DNA of 41,622 nt from contig JBIQJD010000021.1 of NCBI GenBank assembly GCA_044507695.1, positions 1 through 41,622 on the forward strand, given 5' to 3'. This document shows positions 16,511 to 24,735 of the stretch, piece by piece. The notes under the pieces were generated by a model. That model saw only the letters and a list, made by a program, of their open reading frames with translations, did no database searches and was not told the origin of the DNA. This stretch comes from JBIQJD01 sp044507695 (GTDB taxonomy: Bacteria; Bacteroidota; Ignavibacteria; Ignavibacteriales; Ignavibacteriaceae). Numbering within the stretch: position 1 is the stretch's first letter; every line of letters starts with the position of its first letter. The translations under genes and the position numbers were made by a program.

Positions 16511-17785
16511 ATGATAAAATCCATTACCGGCACCAAAGATATTCTCCACCCGGAAATTTCCAATTGGAAAAAATTAGAAGAAATAGTTAAACAGGTTTTT
16601 GCCAGCTTTAATTATAAAGAAATCCGTACACCGGTTTTTGAAGAGACTGCTTTGTTTGCAAGAGGAATTGGTGAAGAGACAGATATTGTTGGCAAAGAAA
16701 TGTATACTTTCCTTGATAGAAGCGAAACAAGCGTTACTTTAAAACCTGAAATGACTGCTTCTGTTGTTCGTGCTTATATTGAACATTCACTGGGTTCAAA
16801 ATCTTCTTTAAATAAATTGTATTACATTTCTCCAATGTTCAGGCAGGAAAGACCACAGGCAGGACGTTTGAGACAGTTTCATCAATTCGGTGCTGAAGCA
16901 ATAGGCAGCACATCTCCTCTGCTTGATGCTGAGATGATTCAAATGCCGTATTTTATAATGAAGGAACTTGGGTTGAAAGATCTTGCTGTTAAAATAAATT
17001 CACTCGGTGTTCCTCAATCAAGAGATGAATATAAAAAGCATTTAAAAGATTTTTTAAAGGATAGAAAAGATAAATTATCCGAAGACAGCCGAAGAAGATT
17101 TGATAAAAATATTCTTAGAATATTTGACAGCAAGATTGAATCAGATCAGGAGCTGATTAAGGATGCGCCGCTGCTGATTGATTATCTTGATGAAGAAAGT
17201 AAATATGATTTTGAAACGGTAAAGGAATTACTCAGCAAAACCGGAGTTCCGTTTGAAGTTGATTTTAAACTTGTACGCGGACTTGATTACTATACCAAAA
17301 CAACATTTGAAATTGTAAGCGGGAAAGTTGGTTCACAGAGTGCGTTGTGCGGCGGCGGAAGATATGATCTGCTTGTTGAACAGCTTGGCGGAAAGCCTGC
17401 ACCCGGCGTAGGATTTGCCGCAGGAATGGAACGCATCTTGCTTGCTTGCGAAAATGAGAATCTGCTTATCTCTGATAATGATAAACTTGATCTTTATCTT
17501 ATAAAAATTGATAAAGAATTAACTGACAAAATTTTTCAAACTGCACTGGCATTCAGAAGAAAAAATATTTCTGTTGAGTTCGATTATCTTGACCGCAGCG
17601 TTAAAGCACAAATGCGCGAAGCTAATAAGTTAAATTCAAGATTCGTTTTGTTTATCGGCGGAGATGAATATAAATCCGGTTTTATGAATTTAAAGGATAT
17701 GAGTTCCGGAGAACAGTTTCCTATTCCGGTTGATAACCCTGATGCTGTGGAAGTTTATTTGAAAAAAGATATTTCCCTTCTATAG
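16511..17785 (+). CDS. hisS: Histidyl-tRNA synthetase
   Basis: Charges tRNA-His. The 424 residues give a complete class II enzyme. Motif 2 reads FRQERPQAGRLRQFHQFG, the histidine-specific loop reads LVRGLDYYTKTTFE, and motif 3 reads GFAAGMERI. The C-terminal anticodon-binding domain (about 330-424) is present. The N-terminus (IKSITGTKDILHPE) fits the family start. It sits in a run with the EIIA gene upstream and lgt 62 bases downstream. Confidence 0.97.
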   Translation: MIKSITGTKDILHPEISNWKKLEEIVKQVFASFNYKEIRTPVFEETALFARGIGEETDIVGKEMYTFLDRSETSVTLKPEMTASVVRAYIEHSLGSKSSLNKLYYISPMFRQERPQAGRLRQFHQFGAEAIGSTSPLLDAEMIQMPYFIMKELGLKDLAVKINSLGVPQSRDEYKKHLKDFLKDRKDKLSEDSRRRFDKNILRIFDSKIESDQELIKDAPLLIDYLDEESKYDFETVKELLSKTGVPFEVDFKLVRGLDYYTKTTFEIVSGKVGSQSALCGGGRYDLLVEQLGGKPAPGVGFAAGMERILLACENENLLISDNDKLDLYLIKIDKELTDKIFQTALAFRRKNISVEFDYLDRSVKAQMREANKLNSRFVLFIGGDEYKSGFMNLKDMSSGEQFPIPVDNPDAVEVYLKKDISLL

Positions 17786-17847
17786 AAGTGAAAAGAATTT
17801 TTAATACTGTCTCCTTTCAATTAAATAAATTTTTTTGAGGTAATTTC

Positions 17848-18708
17848 ATGTACCCGGAATTATTTAAAATCGGTCCGTTCACTGTTTACAGTTACGGTTT
17901 AATGCTGGGAATTGCATTCATCATTGCCAGCTATCTTCTGACAAAGGAATATGATCGAAAAAAACTTCCGGCAAATATGTCTACTGAAATTACCCTTCTC
18001 GCTATCATATTCGGTATTGCCGGCAGTAAACTTTTTCATTTATTTGAAAATTGGGACAGATTCCTAAACGAACCTGTTGGAATGGCATTTTCTCCAGGCG
18101 GATTAACATTTTACGGCGGATTAATTCTTGCTACAATTGCCATCTTGATATACTCACGCAAAAAGAAAATTCCTTTCCTGTACATTGCTGATGGAACAGC
18201 GCCTTCGCTTGCATTAGCATACGGCATTGGAAGGATAGGCTGTCATCTTGCGGGAGATGGTGATTACGGCTTGCCAACTAATCTTCCCTGGGGAGTAGAT
18301 TATTCCAACGGCACTGTACCTCCATCTGTTATGTTTAAAGGGAGCGAAGTTGCCCAGCAATTTCCTGGGGGAATTGTTCCTGATAATACACCGCTTCATC
18401 CAACGCCAATCTATGAATTTCTCATCATGCTTCTTATCTTCTTCATTCTCTGGAAGCTGCGTAAAAATGAATGGATACACGGAAAACTTTTTATGATTTA
18501 TCTTATTCTTGCCGGAATAGAAAGATTATCTGTTGAGTTTATAAGATTAAATCCACGTTTGTTATTTGGATTATCAGAAGCACAATTAATTTCAATCGGA
18601 TTGATCATCATTGGTATAGCAGGATTGATTTATTTTCAAACTCATCCTGATAAAAAAAGATTTGTTCCGGTTCCGCCAAAACCTGAACAAAAGGCTAAAT
18701 CAAAATAG
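17848..18708 (+). CDS. lgt: Prolipoprotein diacylglyceryl transferase
   Basis: Transfers diacylglycerol to the lipobox Cys of prolipoproteins at the inner membrane. The 286 residues give about seven membrane segments. The N-terminus (PELFKIGPFTVYSYGLML) is typical, and the Lgt signature appears as GRIGCHLAGDGDYG. This is the Bacteroidota-style variant of GRxGNFINGExxG, with Cys-His in place of Asn-Phe. HPTPIYEFL is the conserved periplasmic segment. A good ribosome binding site (TTGAGG) precedes the ATG. It is 12 bases upstream of rlmB. Confidence 0.95.
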   Translation: MYPELFKIGPFTVYSYGLMLGIAFIIASYLLTKEYDRKKLPANMSTEITLLAIIFGIAGSKLFHLFENWDRFLNEPVGMAFSPGGLTFYGGLILATIAILIYSRKKKIPFLYIADGTAPSLALAYGIGRIGCHLAGDGDYGLPTNLPWGVDYSNGTVPPSVMFKGSEVAQQFPGGIVPDNTPLHPTPIYEFLIMLLIFFILWKLRKNEWIHGKLFMIYLILAGIERLSVEFIRLNPRLLFGLSEAQLISIGLIIIGIAGLIYFQTHPDKKRFVPVPPKPEQKAKSK

Positions 18709-18720
18709 CTGTGTTTATGT

Positions 18721-19473
18721 ATGAAATTAATTGTAGGAAGAAAACCAGTTTTAGAGGCAATCAATTCCGGGGAAGAGCTTGAACAGATTTATTTGTTGTA
18801 CGGGCAAAAAGGCGGAATAATTGATGCTATAAGAATTGCAGCAAAGAAAAGAAAGATAAAGTGCACAGAAATTCCCGCCGCAAAATTTAAAGCTTTAACT
18901 GATCATCCCAATGCTCAGGGGGTGGCGGCAAAAAAACCTACCCAAAAATATTATTCACTTCATGAAATAATTTCCGCATCAAAAAAATCAGAATATCCTT
19001 TAATATTAATTTTAGATTCAATTCAGGATACGCATAACCTCGGAGCAATTTTACGCACTGCTGAATGTGCCGGAGTTGACGGCGTGATTATAACAAAATA
19101 TAATTCCGCACCGGTAAATGAAACAGTTGTAAAAACTTCTGCCGGCGCAACGGAGCATGTAAAAATCTGTGTTGTAAATAATCTTGTTCAGGCAATAAAT
19201 GAATTAAAACAAAACGGTTTCTGGGTTATTGGTTCATCACTTAAAAATTCAAAAGCCTACACAGAAGTTGATTATAAAATTCCCGCTGCTCTTGTACTGG
19301 GAAATGAAGAAAAAGGAATAAGAAGATTAACTGCAGAAAATTGTGATCTTCTTGTAAAAATTCCGATGGAAGGAAAAATCCAATCACTCAACGTTTCGGT
19401 TGCAGCAGGAGTTCTTCTTTTCCAGATAAGAAATAACAGACGTATAAAATCTGTTATTGAACCTGAAAAATAA
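18721..19473 (+). CDS. rlmB: TrmH/SpoU-family 23S rRNA (guanosine-2'-O-)-methyltransferase
   Basis: A 250-residue SPOUT methyltransferase. The N-terminal substrate-binding domain (about 1-80) begins IVGRKPVLEAI. The knotted catalytic domain has motif 1 DSIQDTHNLGAILRTAE, motif 2 LVLGNEEKGI and motif 3 IPMEGKIQSLNVSVAAG. The length and N-terminal domain favour RlmB, which methylates G2251 of 23S rRNA in E. coli, over TrmH proper. It lies 12 bases after lgt. Confidence 0.9.
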   Translation: MKLIVGRKPVLEAINSGEELEQIYLLYGQKGGIIDAIRIAAKKRKIKCTEIPAAKFKALTDHPNAQGVAAKKPTQKYYSLHEIISASKKSEYPLILILDSIQDTHNLGAILRTAECAGVDGVIITKYNSAPVNETVVKTSAGATEHVKICVVNNLVQAINELKQNGFWVIGSSLKNSKAYTEVDYKIPAALVLGNEEKGIRRLTAENCDLLVKIPMEGKIQSLNVSVAAGVLLFQIRNNRRIKSVIEPEK

Positions 19474-19577
19474 TATTCGTAATATAATTTCGTTTTAGAA
19501 TTCATCCGGGGAATTATGAATAAATCCACTTCATATTATCTTCTCTCCATTGCAGAATCTAAACAGGAGCTTTTAGT

Positions 19578-20837
19578 ATGAATAAATTAATTTGTTTAAG
19601 CTGGATAATAATTTCAATTCAAGTTTTTCCGCAGGCAAGCTTTATTCAATCAATTGATTTTGATTCACAGGGAAGAGCAGTATATGCGTTAAGTGGGGAT
19701 TACGATTCTTCATATGTTATAAGGCGTACGGGTGAATCGGAAGAAATCTGGAACCTGACCGAACTTTATAATCTTGAATTTGATTACATATGTTCAACTG
19801 TTGATGATAATGATAATATTTGGGCATACATGGGAAGTTTTCTTTATCATTTTGATGGAACCGGATGGTCCCGTTTACCTGTTCCTGAAATCAAATCATT
19901 AAAATGGTGTCAGATATCATATCATAATAATTACCTCTGGCTGAGTCATTATACAAGAGGAAGTTATTTTAAAATAGGAGTATTAAGATTTAACATAGTG
20001 GATTCAACATGGACAGATTTCGATAAATTCTACTCGGAATTTCCTGCCTATTCACAAACAGGTAAATTTTTTCATTCCGGGGATAGTACATGGCTTGGCA
20101 CAACCAAAGGGCTCATTCTTTTTTATAAAGATTCAATAAAAAGTGTGATTGATAACTTTAATCAATTTCTTTCTTCAGCCGGTATTTATACTTTCTTTAT
20201 TGATTCAAAAAATCAAAAATGGCTGGGCACAATGATGAATGGATTGGTTGAATGGATCAATGATTCAACATTTGTATCATATAACTCAGACAACAGCAGC
20301 CTTCCGAATAATTTTATTAATTCAATTGATGAAGATAGTGAGGGCACTCTCTGGCTGGCAACTGATGCTGGGTTTGCCTCCTTTAAAAATGATTCAATTA
20401 CACCGTACAGCCATCTGGTGAACAGAACAATTCCCGAACTCATTGTAGATGAAAATGATAAAATTTGGTTTAGTACAGTTGGTGATAAAGGATTGTATGT
20501 TTTTGATGGAACGAATTTCGATATAATTTCTGATGTTGAAAATATCAATACACCGGTTGTTGAATCATTTAATCTTTATCAGAACTATCCAAACCCATTT
20601 AACCCAACAACAAAAATAAAATTCACAATTCCATCAACCAATAATGAGATAGTAACACTAAAAGTATTTGATATTCTCGGCAATGAAATAGCAACACTTG
20701 TAAACGAAGAAAAACCTGCAGGAGAATATGAAGTTGAGTTTAATGCAGGGAAATATAATTTATCAAGCGGAGTTTATTATTACATTCTCAGATTAGAGGG
20801 ATTTATTCAAATCAATAATATGGTTTACCTTAAATGA
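19578..20837 (+). CDS. Secreted beta-propeller protein with T9SS sorting domain
   Basis: A 419-residue cargo protein of the type IX secretion system. It has a signal peptide (about 1-18). A region with regulator-propeller blades follows (for example NDNIWAYMGSFLYHFDG, NQKWLGTMMNGLVEW, EGTLWLATDAGFASF, NDKIWFSTVGDKGLYVFDG). The C-terminal sorting domain (about 332-419) contains QNYPNPFNPTTKIKF. The last strand is unusual: INNMVYLK replaces the normal KKMVLIK ending, which may affect sorting. AGGAG precedes the ATG. A 21-codon reading frame (19516-19581) overlaps its start. Its end overlaps the next gene by four bases (ATGA). Confidence 0.85.
   Translation: MNKLICLSWIIISIQVFPQASFIQSIDFDSQGRAVYALSGDYDSSYVIRRTGESEEIWNLTELYNLEFDYICSTVDDNDNIWAYMGSFLYHFDGTGWSRLPVPEIKSLKWCQISYHNNYLWLSHYTRGSYFKIGVLRFNIVDSTWTDFDKFYSEFPAYSQTGKFFHSGDSTWLGTTKGLILFYKDSIKSVIDNFNQFLSSAGIYTFFIDSKNQKWLGTMMNGLVEWINDSTFVSYNSDNSSLPNNFINSIDEDSEGTLWLATDAGFASFKNDSITPYSHLVNRTIPELIVDENDKIWFSTVGDKGLYVFDGTNFDIISDVENINTPVVESFNLYQNYPNPFNPTTKIKFTIPSTNNEIVTLKVFDILGNEIATLVNEEKPAGEYEVEFNAGKYNLSSGVYYYILRLEGFIQINNMVYLK
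20571..20837 (+). repeat. Direct repeat copy 1: T9SS sorting-domain DNA
   Basis: The last 265 or so bases of the propeller gene closely match 22323-22585 in the next gene, including an identical run around AAAATAAAATTCACAATTCC. Similarity falls off at the last 40 bases, where copy 1 encodes a changed final strand. Confidence 0.7.
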
Positions 20838-22585
20838 AAAAAAAACTATTATTCTTTTACCTAATGTTTCTTCTTGCTATACAAGCAAAAGCTCAAATTG
20901 ATTCTGCATTGATACCATCAAATTTTTCACCATTAAATTTGGGGAATAAATATCAATACTATACGTACAGCATTAACTCACCAACTTCTCGTTTTGTTCG
21001 TGAATACAGTATTGAAAAGGATACAATAATTAATGGGAATAAATATTATTTAACAGATGGAGTGTGGTTAAGAGTAGATTCAACTGGCAGATTATTTGCC
21101 TTTGTAACTTCTGCAAATGAAGACAAATTAATTATGGATTTTAATTGGGAACCTGATCAGAGAGTTATTTCAGGAGTTACGAACATATATGGGGACACAA
21201 TTCCATGGAAAGGTTTAGGTTATGACACGGATGTCCGGAGGTGGGCATACGGTATTGGTAAATACTATCACTATAATATAACTGATTTTCCTGGAACCCC
21301 GGAAATACTTAAAATAACTTATTTAATTCAAATGATTAAAAACGAAAATGATACTGTAATTTATTATAGCCATAATTATTATCCTGAAATTGTTTATAAC
21401 CCTCCAGAAAATCCTTTAGATTTTATACTTGAAATCAATTTTCAGGTAAATCACTATTTTTCATTTTTCCAACCGCCATATAATACTTTACTTCAATTTA
21501 TTGACGAAGTAAAAATTGAAAGTTTTTATCAATTGGGAGATTCAATAATCAATTTAGATACTATTAGTATTTTAGGTGAACGGGAGAGTCCGAATTTCAG
21601 CACAACAATAAATTTAGATTCATCATTATTTAAGGAAGGCTTCGAATTTTTTTATAGAATTCAGGCAAAAGATAAGGGGATTATTCCTCATTATGCTTAT
21701 AGTCCGGATACAGGATATTATAAAATAGCATATCCAGAATTAACCGGAATTTTTAATTATTATCCTTTAGCAGTTGGTAACAAATGGATTTATAATGGAA
21801 TGTATAATAACTGGATGTTTCCCTCGTATATAACCGTTGTAAGGGAGATTGCAGGTACTGAACAGAAGAATAACGGGAAATTATATTTTAAAATTATTGA
21901 AAGTGGAAAATTCGATAACATTTATTATGAGCGCATTGATTCTTTAACAGAAAAAATTTACAGGTATGATCCTGATTCAACTGAAAATAATTTTGAATAT
22001 TTAATTGAAGATCTAAAGGCAGAACCGGGTGATACTATTTATTCTTACAGATATAAGGGAGACGGTCTTCCGTTTTTTGAATCTTTTGTTGATACAGTTC
22101 TATTCAATCATGCTACCAAGATTAGAAATTATAAATCAGGGGAGTTGCTCAATTGGGATTATTCACTTGCACAAAATTTCGGAATTATATATGTGGGAAG
22201 CGGTGATGATAACAGATTTTTTTATTATGAACTCACCGGAGCAGTTATCAACGGAAACGTTTTTGGAGATACAACGTTAGTTGGTATTGATGATGAAAAA
22301 AATCTTCCAACAAAATTTGCTCTGCACCAGAATTATCCAAACCCCTTCAATCCAACTACAAAAATAAAATTCACAATTCCATCTAGCAGCGGTGAGATTG
22401 TTACATTAAAAGTATTCGATATCCTCGGCAATGAAATAGCAGCACTCGTTAATGAAGAAAAACCAGCCGGAGAATATGAAGTTGAGTTTGATGCCGGGAA
22501 ATATAATTTATCAAGCGGAGTTTATTATTATACTTTAAGAACTGCAGAATTTTCAGAATCAAAAAAGATGGTGTTAATCCGTTAA
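20834..22585 (+). CDS. Secreted protein with T9SS sorting domain, unknown function
   Basis: A 583-residue exported protein with a signal peptide (about 1-20, ending AKAQ). Two similar beta-rich parts follow, each opening with a FxPLxxGNKYxYY-type phrase (NLGNKYQYYTYS near 36; PLAVGNKWIYNG near 315). The C-terminal sorting domain (about 495-583) contains QNYPNPFNPTTKIKF and ends KKMVLIR. The internal repeat suggests duplication of a Bacteroidota secreted domain of unknown role. It is translationally coupled to the propeller gene through an ATGA overlap, so both products are probably made together. The sorting domains of the two genes are near copies. Confidence 0.82.
   Translation: MKKKLLFFYLMFLLAIQAKAQIDSALIPSNFSPLNLGNKYQYYTYSINSPTSRFVREYSIEKDTIINGNKYYLTDGVWLRVDSTGRLFAFVTSANEDKLIMDFNWEPDQRVISGVTNIYGDTIPWKGLGYDTDVRRWAYGIGKYYHYNITDFPGTPEILKITYLIQMIKNENDTVIYYSHNYYPEIVYNPPENPLDFILEINFQVNHYFSFFQPPYNTLLQFIDEVKIESFYQLGDSIINLDTISILGERESPNFSTTINLDSSLFKEGFEFFYRIQAKDKGIIPHYAYSPDTGYYKIAYPELTGIFNYYPLAVGNKWIYNGMYNNWMFPSYITVVREIAGTEQKNNGKLYFKIIESGKFDNIYYERIDSLTEKIYRYDPDSTENNFEYLIEDLKAEPGDTIYSYRYKGDGLPFFESFVDTVLFNHATKIRNYKSGELLNWDYSLAQNFGIIYVGSGDDNRFFYYELTGAVINGNVFGDTTLVGIDDEKNLPTKFALHQNYPNPFNPTTKIKFTIPSSSGEIVTLKVFDILGNEIAALVNEEKPAGEYEVEFDAGKYNLSSGVYYYTLRTAEFSESKKMVLIR
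22323..22585 (+). repeat. Direct repeat copy 2: T9SS sorting-domain DNA
   Basis: Partner of 20571-20837. The encoded domains differ at few positions over about 75 residues, closer than the distant T9SS domain at 30740-30993. This points to recent duplication or gene conversion. Confidence 0.7.
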
Positions 22586-22686
22586 ATTCTTTGAATCTTA
22601 AATGAAACAATATCCCTGTTTTATTTAATTTGCTTGCAGGACTTTAATTTCAATTTCTTAATGAAATAATCCATTATTTACTTACC

Positions 22687-22717
22687 TTGACTACCTATGC
22701 ACGTTTCTCTATATTTG
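22687..22717 (+). promoter_or_regulatory. Candidate promoter of the M16 peptidase gene
   Basis: TTG (22687-22689), 20 bases, then TATATTTG (22710-22717): a full match to the Bacteroidota promoter form, 41 bases before the TTG start codon. This is the best promoter match in the window. Confidence 0.6.
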
Positions 22718-22758
22718 AAAGCATTTTTTTATCAAATTATAGATGATTTTTTACGATT

Positions 22759-24015
22759 TTGAGCCAATATCAAAAAACAATCCTTCCTAACGGGATCAGA
22801 ATTTTATCAGAAAACATACCTTATGTTAAGTCATTTTCATTAGGATTCTGGTTTAATGTAGGCTCCCGGGATGAAAACTTCCGGACTAACGGAATAACTC
22901 ATTTTATTGAGCACATGCTGTTCAAAGGAACAAAGAAACGCAGTGCTCGCAGAATTGCCACCGAGATTGAATCATGCGGCGGTTATTTAAATGCGTTCAC
23001 ATCAAAAGAACAAACATGCTACTACGGAAGAGGCTTAAGCAATCACATTGAAAAAACATTTGATGTAATTGCTGATATGATTCAGAATCCGGTTTTTAAA
23101 CCGGCGGAGATAAAAAAAGAAGCAAGCGTTATTGTTGATGAGTTGTTTGATATTGAAGATAATCCGGAAGAACTGATCTTTGATAAATTTGAAGAAATAG
23201 TTTTTGCCGGAAACAGTTTAAGCCTTCCGATTATCGGAACTGAAAAAAATATAAGAAGTTTTTCACAGCTTGATCTGTTCAATTTTATTAAAGAAAAATA
23301 TGGATTTAACAAACTCCTTATCGCTGCTTCCGGCGCGGTTGATCATGAGAAACTGATTAAGCTGACTGAAAAATATATTACCAAAGATCTTGGAAATACA
23401 AACGGTAAAAGAAAGCATAATTCAATAACTGAAGTGCCTGCAAAAATTCAAATGATTGAAAAAGAAATTCAGCAGGTGCATGCGATAATAGGCAGGGCAA
23501 CTTACGGTTACAAAAGCGAGAAAAGAATTATTGCCGCTCTTCTTACTCAAATATTAGGAGAGGGAAGCAGTTCGAGATTATTCCAATCCGTAAGGGAAAG
23601 AAACGGAATAGCTTACCAGATCAACGCCTTCTTAAATTCTTTTTATGATGTTTCATCTTTCGGCGTTTATTTTTCAACTAATGAAAAGATGATGGATAAA
23701 GCATTAACTCTTGTTAGTAAGGAATTAAAGAAGATGCGTGAAAACAGGATTTCTGAAAGGGAATTGAAGAAAGCAAAAGAATCTATTAAAGGAAATTTAA
23801 TTCTGAGCCTTGAAAATACTTCCAACAGGATGATCAGAATGGCACAATCGGAAATTTATCATAACAGGATAAAACCAACAGATGAAGTAATAAAAAGTAT
23901 TGATGCGGTTACTGCAGATGATATACTTGAAATTTCAAATGAACTTCTCGATGAAAGTTCATTCATTAAAATAATTATTAAATCAAAAGATGCGCTGTTG
24001 AAAACCGCTGCGTAA
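22759..24015 (+). CDS. M16-family zinc metallopeptidase (processing-peptidase type)
   Basis: A 418-residue single-unit M16B peptidase. The inverted zinc motif HFIEH has His48, Glu51 and His52, and the third ligand Glu128 lies 76 residues on in VIVDELF. The C-terminal half carries the substrate-side GRATYG and SSRLFQSVRERNGIAYQI segments of the family. There is no signal peptide, so it is probably cytosolic. It starts at TTG 22759 (MSQYQKTILPNG), since no ATG lies near and the homology begins at once. A strong promoter precedes it. Confidence 0.92.
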   Translation: MSQYQKTILPNGIRILSENIPYVKSFSLGFWFNVGSRDENFRTNGITHFIEHMLFKGTKKRSARRIATEIESCGGYLNAFTSKEQTCYYGRGLSNHIEKTFDVIADMIQNPVFKPAEIKKEASVIVDELFDIEDNPEELIFDKFEEIVFAGNSLSLPIIGTEKNIRSFSQLDLFNFIKEKYGFNKLLIAASGAVDHEKLIKLTEKYITKDLGNTNGKRKHNSITEVPAKIQMIEKEIQQVHAIIGRATYGYKSEKRIIAALLTQILGEGSSSRLFQSVRERNGIAYQINAFLNSFYDVSSFGVYFSTNEKMMDKALTLVSKELKKMRENRISERELKKAKESIKGNLILSLENTSNRMIRMAQSEIYHNRIKPTDEVIKSIDAVTADDILEISNELLDESSFIKIIIKSKDALLKTAA

Positions 24016-24020
24016 GTTTG

Positions 24021-24090
24021 AGGATATAACGGTATAAGGGATAAAAGGGTATAAGGGTATAAGGGTATAAGGGTATAAGAGTATAAGGAA
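24021..24090 (+). repeat. Tandem 8-bp repeat (GGGTATAA)n
   Basis: Four exact GGGTATAA units at 24047-24078 and one variant GAGTATAA at 24079-24086. They are preceded by decayed units (GGATATAACGGTATAAGGGATAAAA, split at 24022-24046). The repeat fills the gap between the M16 stop and the four-helix-bundle gene. Related decayed units and inverted ones lie on the other side of that gene. Confidence 0.85.
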
Positions 24091-24099
24091 TAATTTTAG

Positions 24100-24600
24100 T
24101 TGAAAGAATTACAGAAAATAAATATGGGAAATGATAATTTGGAGTTTCAATATTCCAATTCTGAATCCATGTTAAATTCTAACTTTAATGATATCGAAAT
24201 AAATGAACCTTATGAGTTTTATGACAGTAAAAAAGATTTTACAACGCTTGAGGCATGGATTAAAAGCCGTGATGTAAAATTATTTTTTTATAATAAAATT
24301 TTAACTCGATTACCAAAGGAAGAACAGTTTAATTTAGAATTTCAAATTAGGAAAGCATCGGTGAGCATTACTGCTAATATTGCTGAAGGATATGGTCGAT
24401 ATCATTATCAGGAAGGTATTCAGTTTTATAGAATCTCCAGAGGTTCATTATACGAACTTAAAGATCATCTTATTAGTTGTTTTGATTTCGGATTTATAAA
24501 TGAGGGTTTAAAACTCGAGGGTGAAAAATTAATTGAACAAGCAAAGATAATTTTAAACGGTTATATAAATTTCGTTAAAGATAAAATTAAGAAGGTATAA
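24100..24600 (+). CDS. Four-helix bundle protein (S23/IVP family)
   Basis: A 166-residue protein of the family first seen in intervening sequences of 23S rRNA genes and related to the Avd subunit of diversity-generating retroelements. The signature is RLPKEEQFNLEFQIRKASVSI then NIAEGYGR, followed by helices 3 and 4. It has about 48 extra N-terminal residues, rich in Asn and Glu, compared with the usual 115-125. Part of these may be untranslated: TTG 24100 is the earliest start and ATG 24124 another. The biochemical role is unknown; relatives probably bind nucleic acid. The gene is embedded in simple repeats, unlike its neighbours. Confidence 0.85.
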   Translation: MKELQKINMGNDNLEFQYSNSESMLNSNFNDIEINEPYEFYDSKKDFTTLEAWIKSRDVKLFFYNKILTRLPKEEQFNLEFQIRKASVSITANIAEGYGRYHYQEGIQFYRISRGSLYELKDHLISCFDFGFINEGLKLEGEKLIEQAKIILNGYINFVKDKIKKV

Positions 24601-24656
24601 AGGAGTAAGGGAATAAAGGAATGAAGTTATAAAGTAGTAAAGGTATAAAGGAAAGT
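24596..24656 (+). repeat. Degenerate GGTATAA-like repeats after the S23 gene
   Basis: AAGGTATAAAGGAGTAAGGG, AATAAAGGAATGAAG and AGTAAAGGTATAAAGGAAAG follow the stop codon. They resemble the 8-bp units at 24021-24090 in the same orientation, but decayed. Confidence 0.65.
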
Positions 24657-24686
24657 TCTTATTTATTTGTAAGAGTATTTTTCCTA

Positions 24687-24726
24687 TTTATACCCATATA
24701 CCGTATACCATATACCTATATCCCCA
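24687..24726 (-). repeat. Inverted TATACC repeats bounding the S23 region
   Basis: ATTTATACCCATATACCG and TATACCATATACCTATATCCCC are, on the opposite strand, GGGGATATAGGTATATGG and so on. They match the left border (GGATATAACGGTATAAGGG at 24022-24040) as imperfect terminal inverted repeats. Confidence 0.6.
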
Positions 24727-24735
24727 AAAAACGAT

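Noticed and set aside
24021..24090. Could the 8-bp repeats be a CRISPR or a plasmid iteron array?
   Set aside because: Units are too short and contiguous, with no spacers, no cas genes and no replication gene nearby; simple tandem repeat is the better description.
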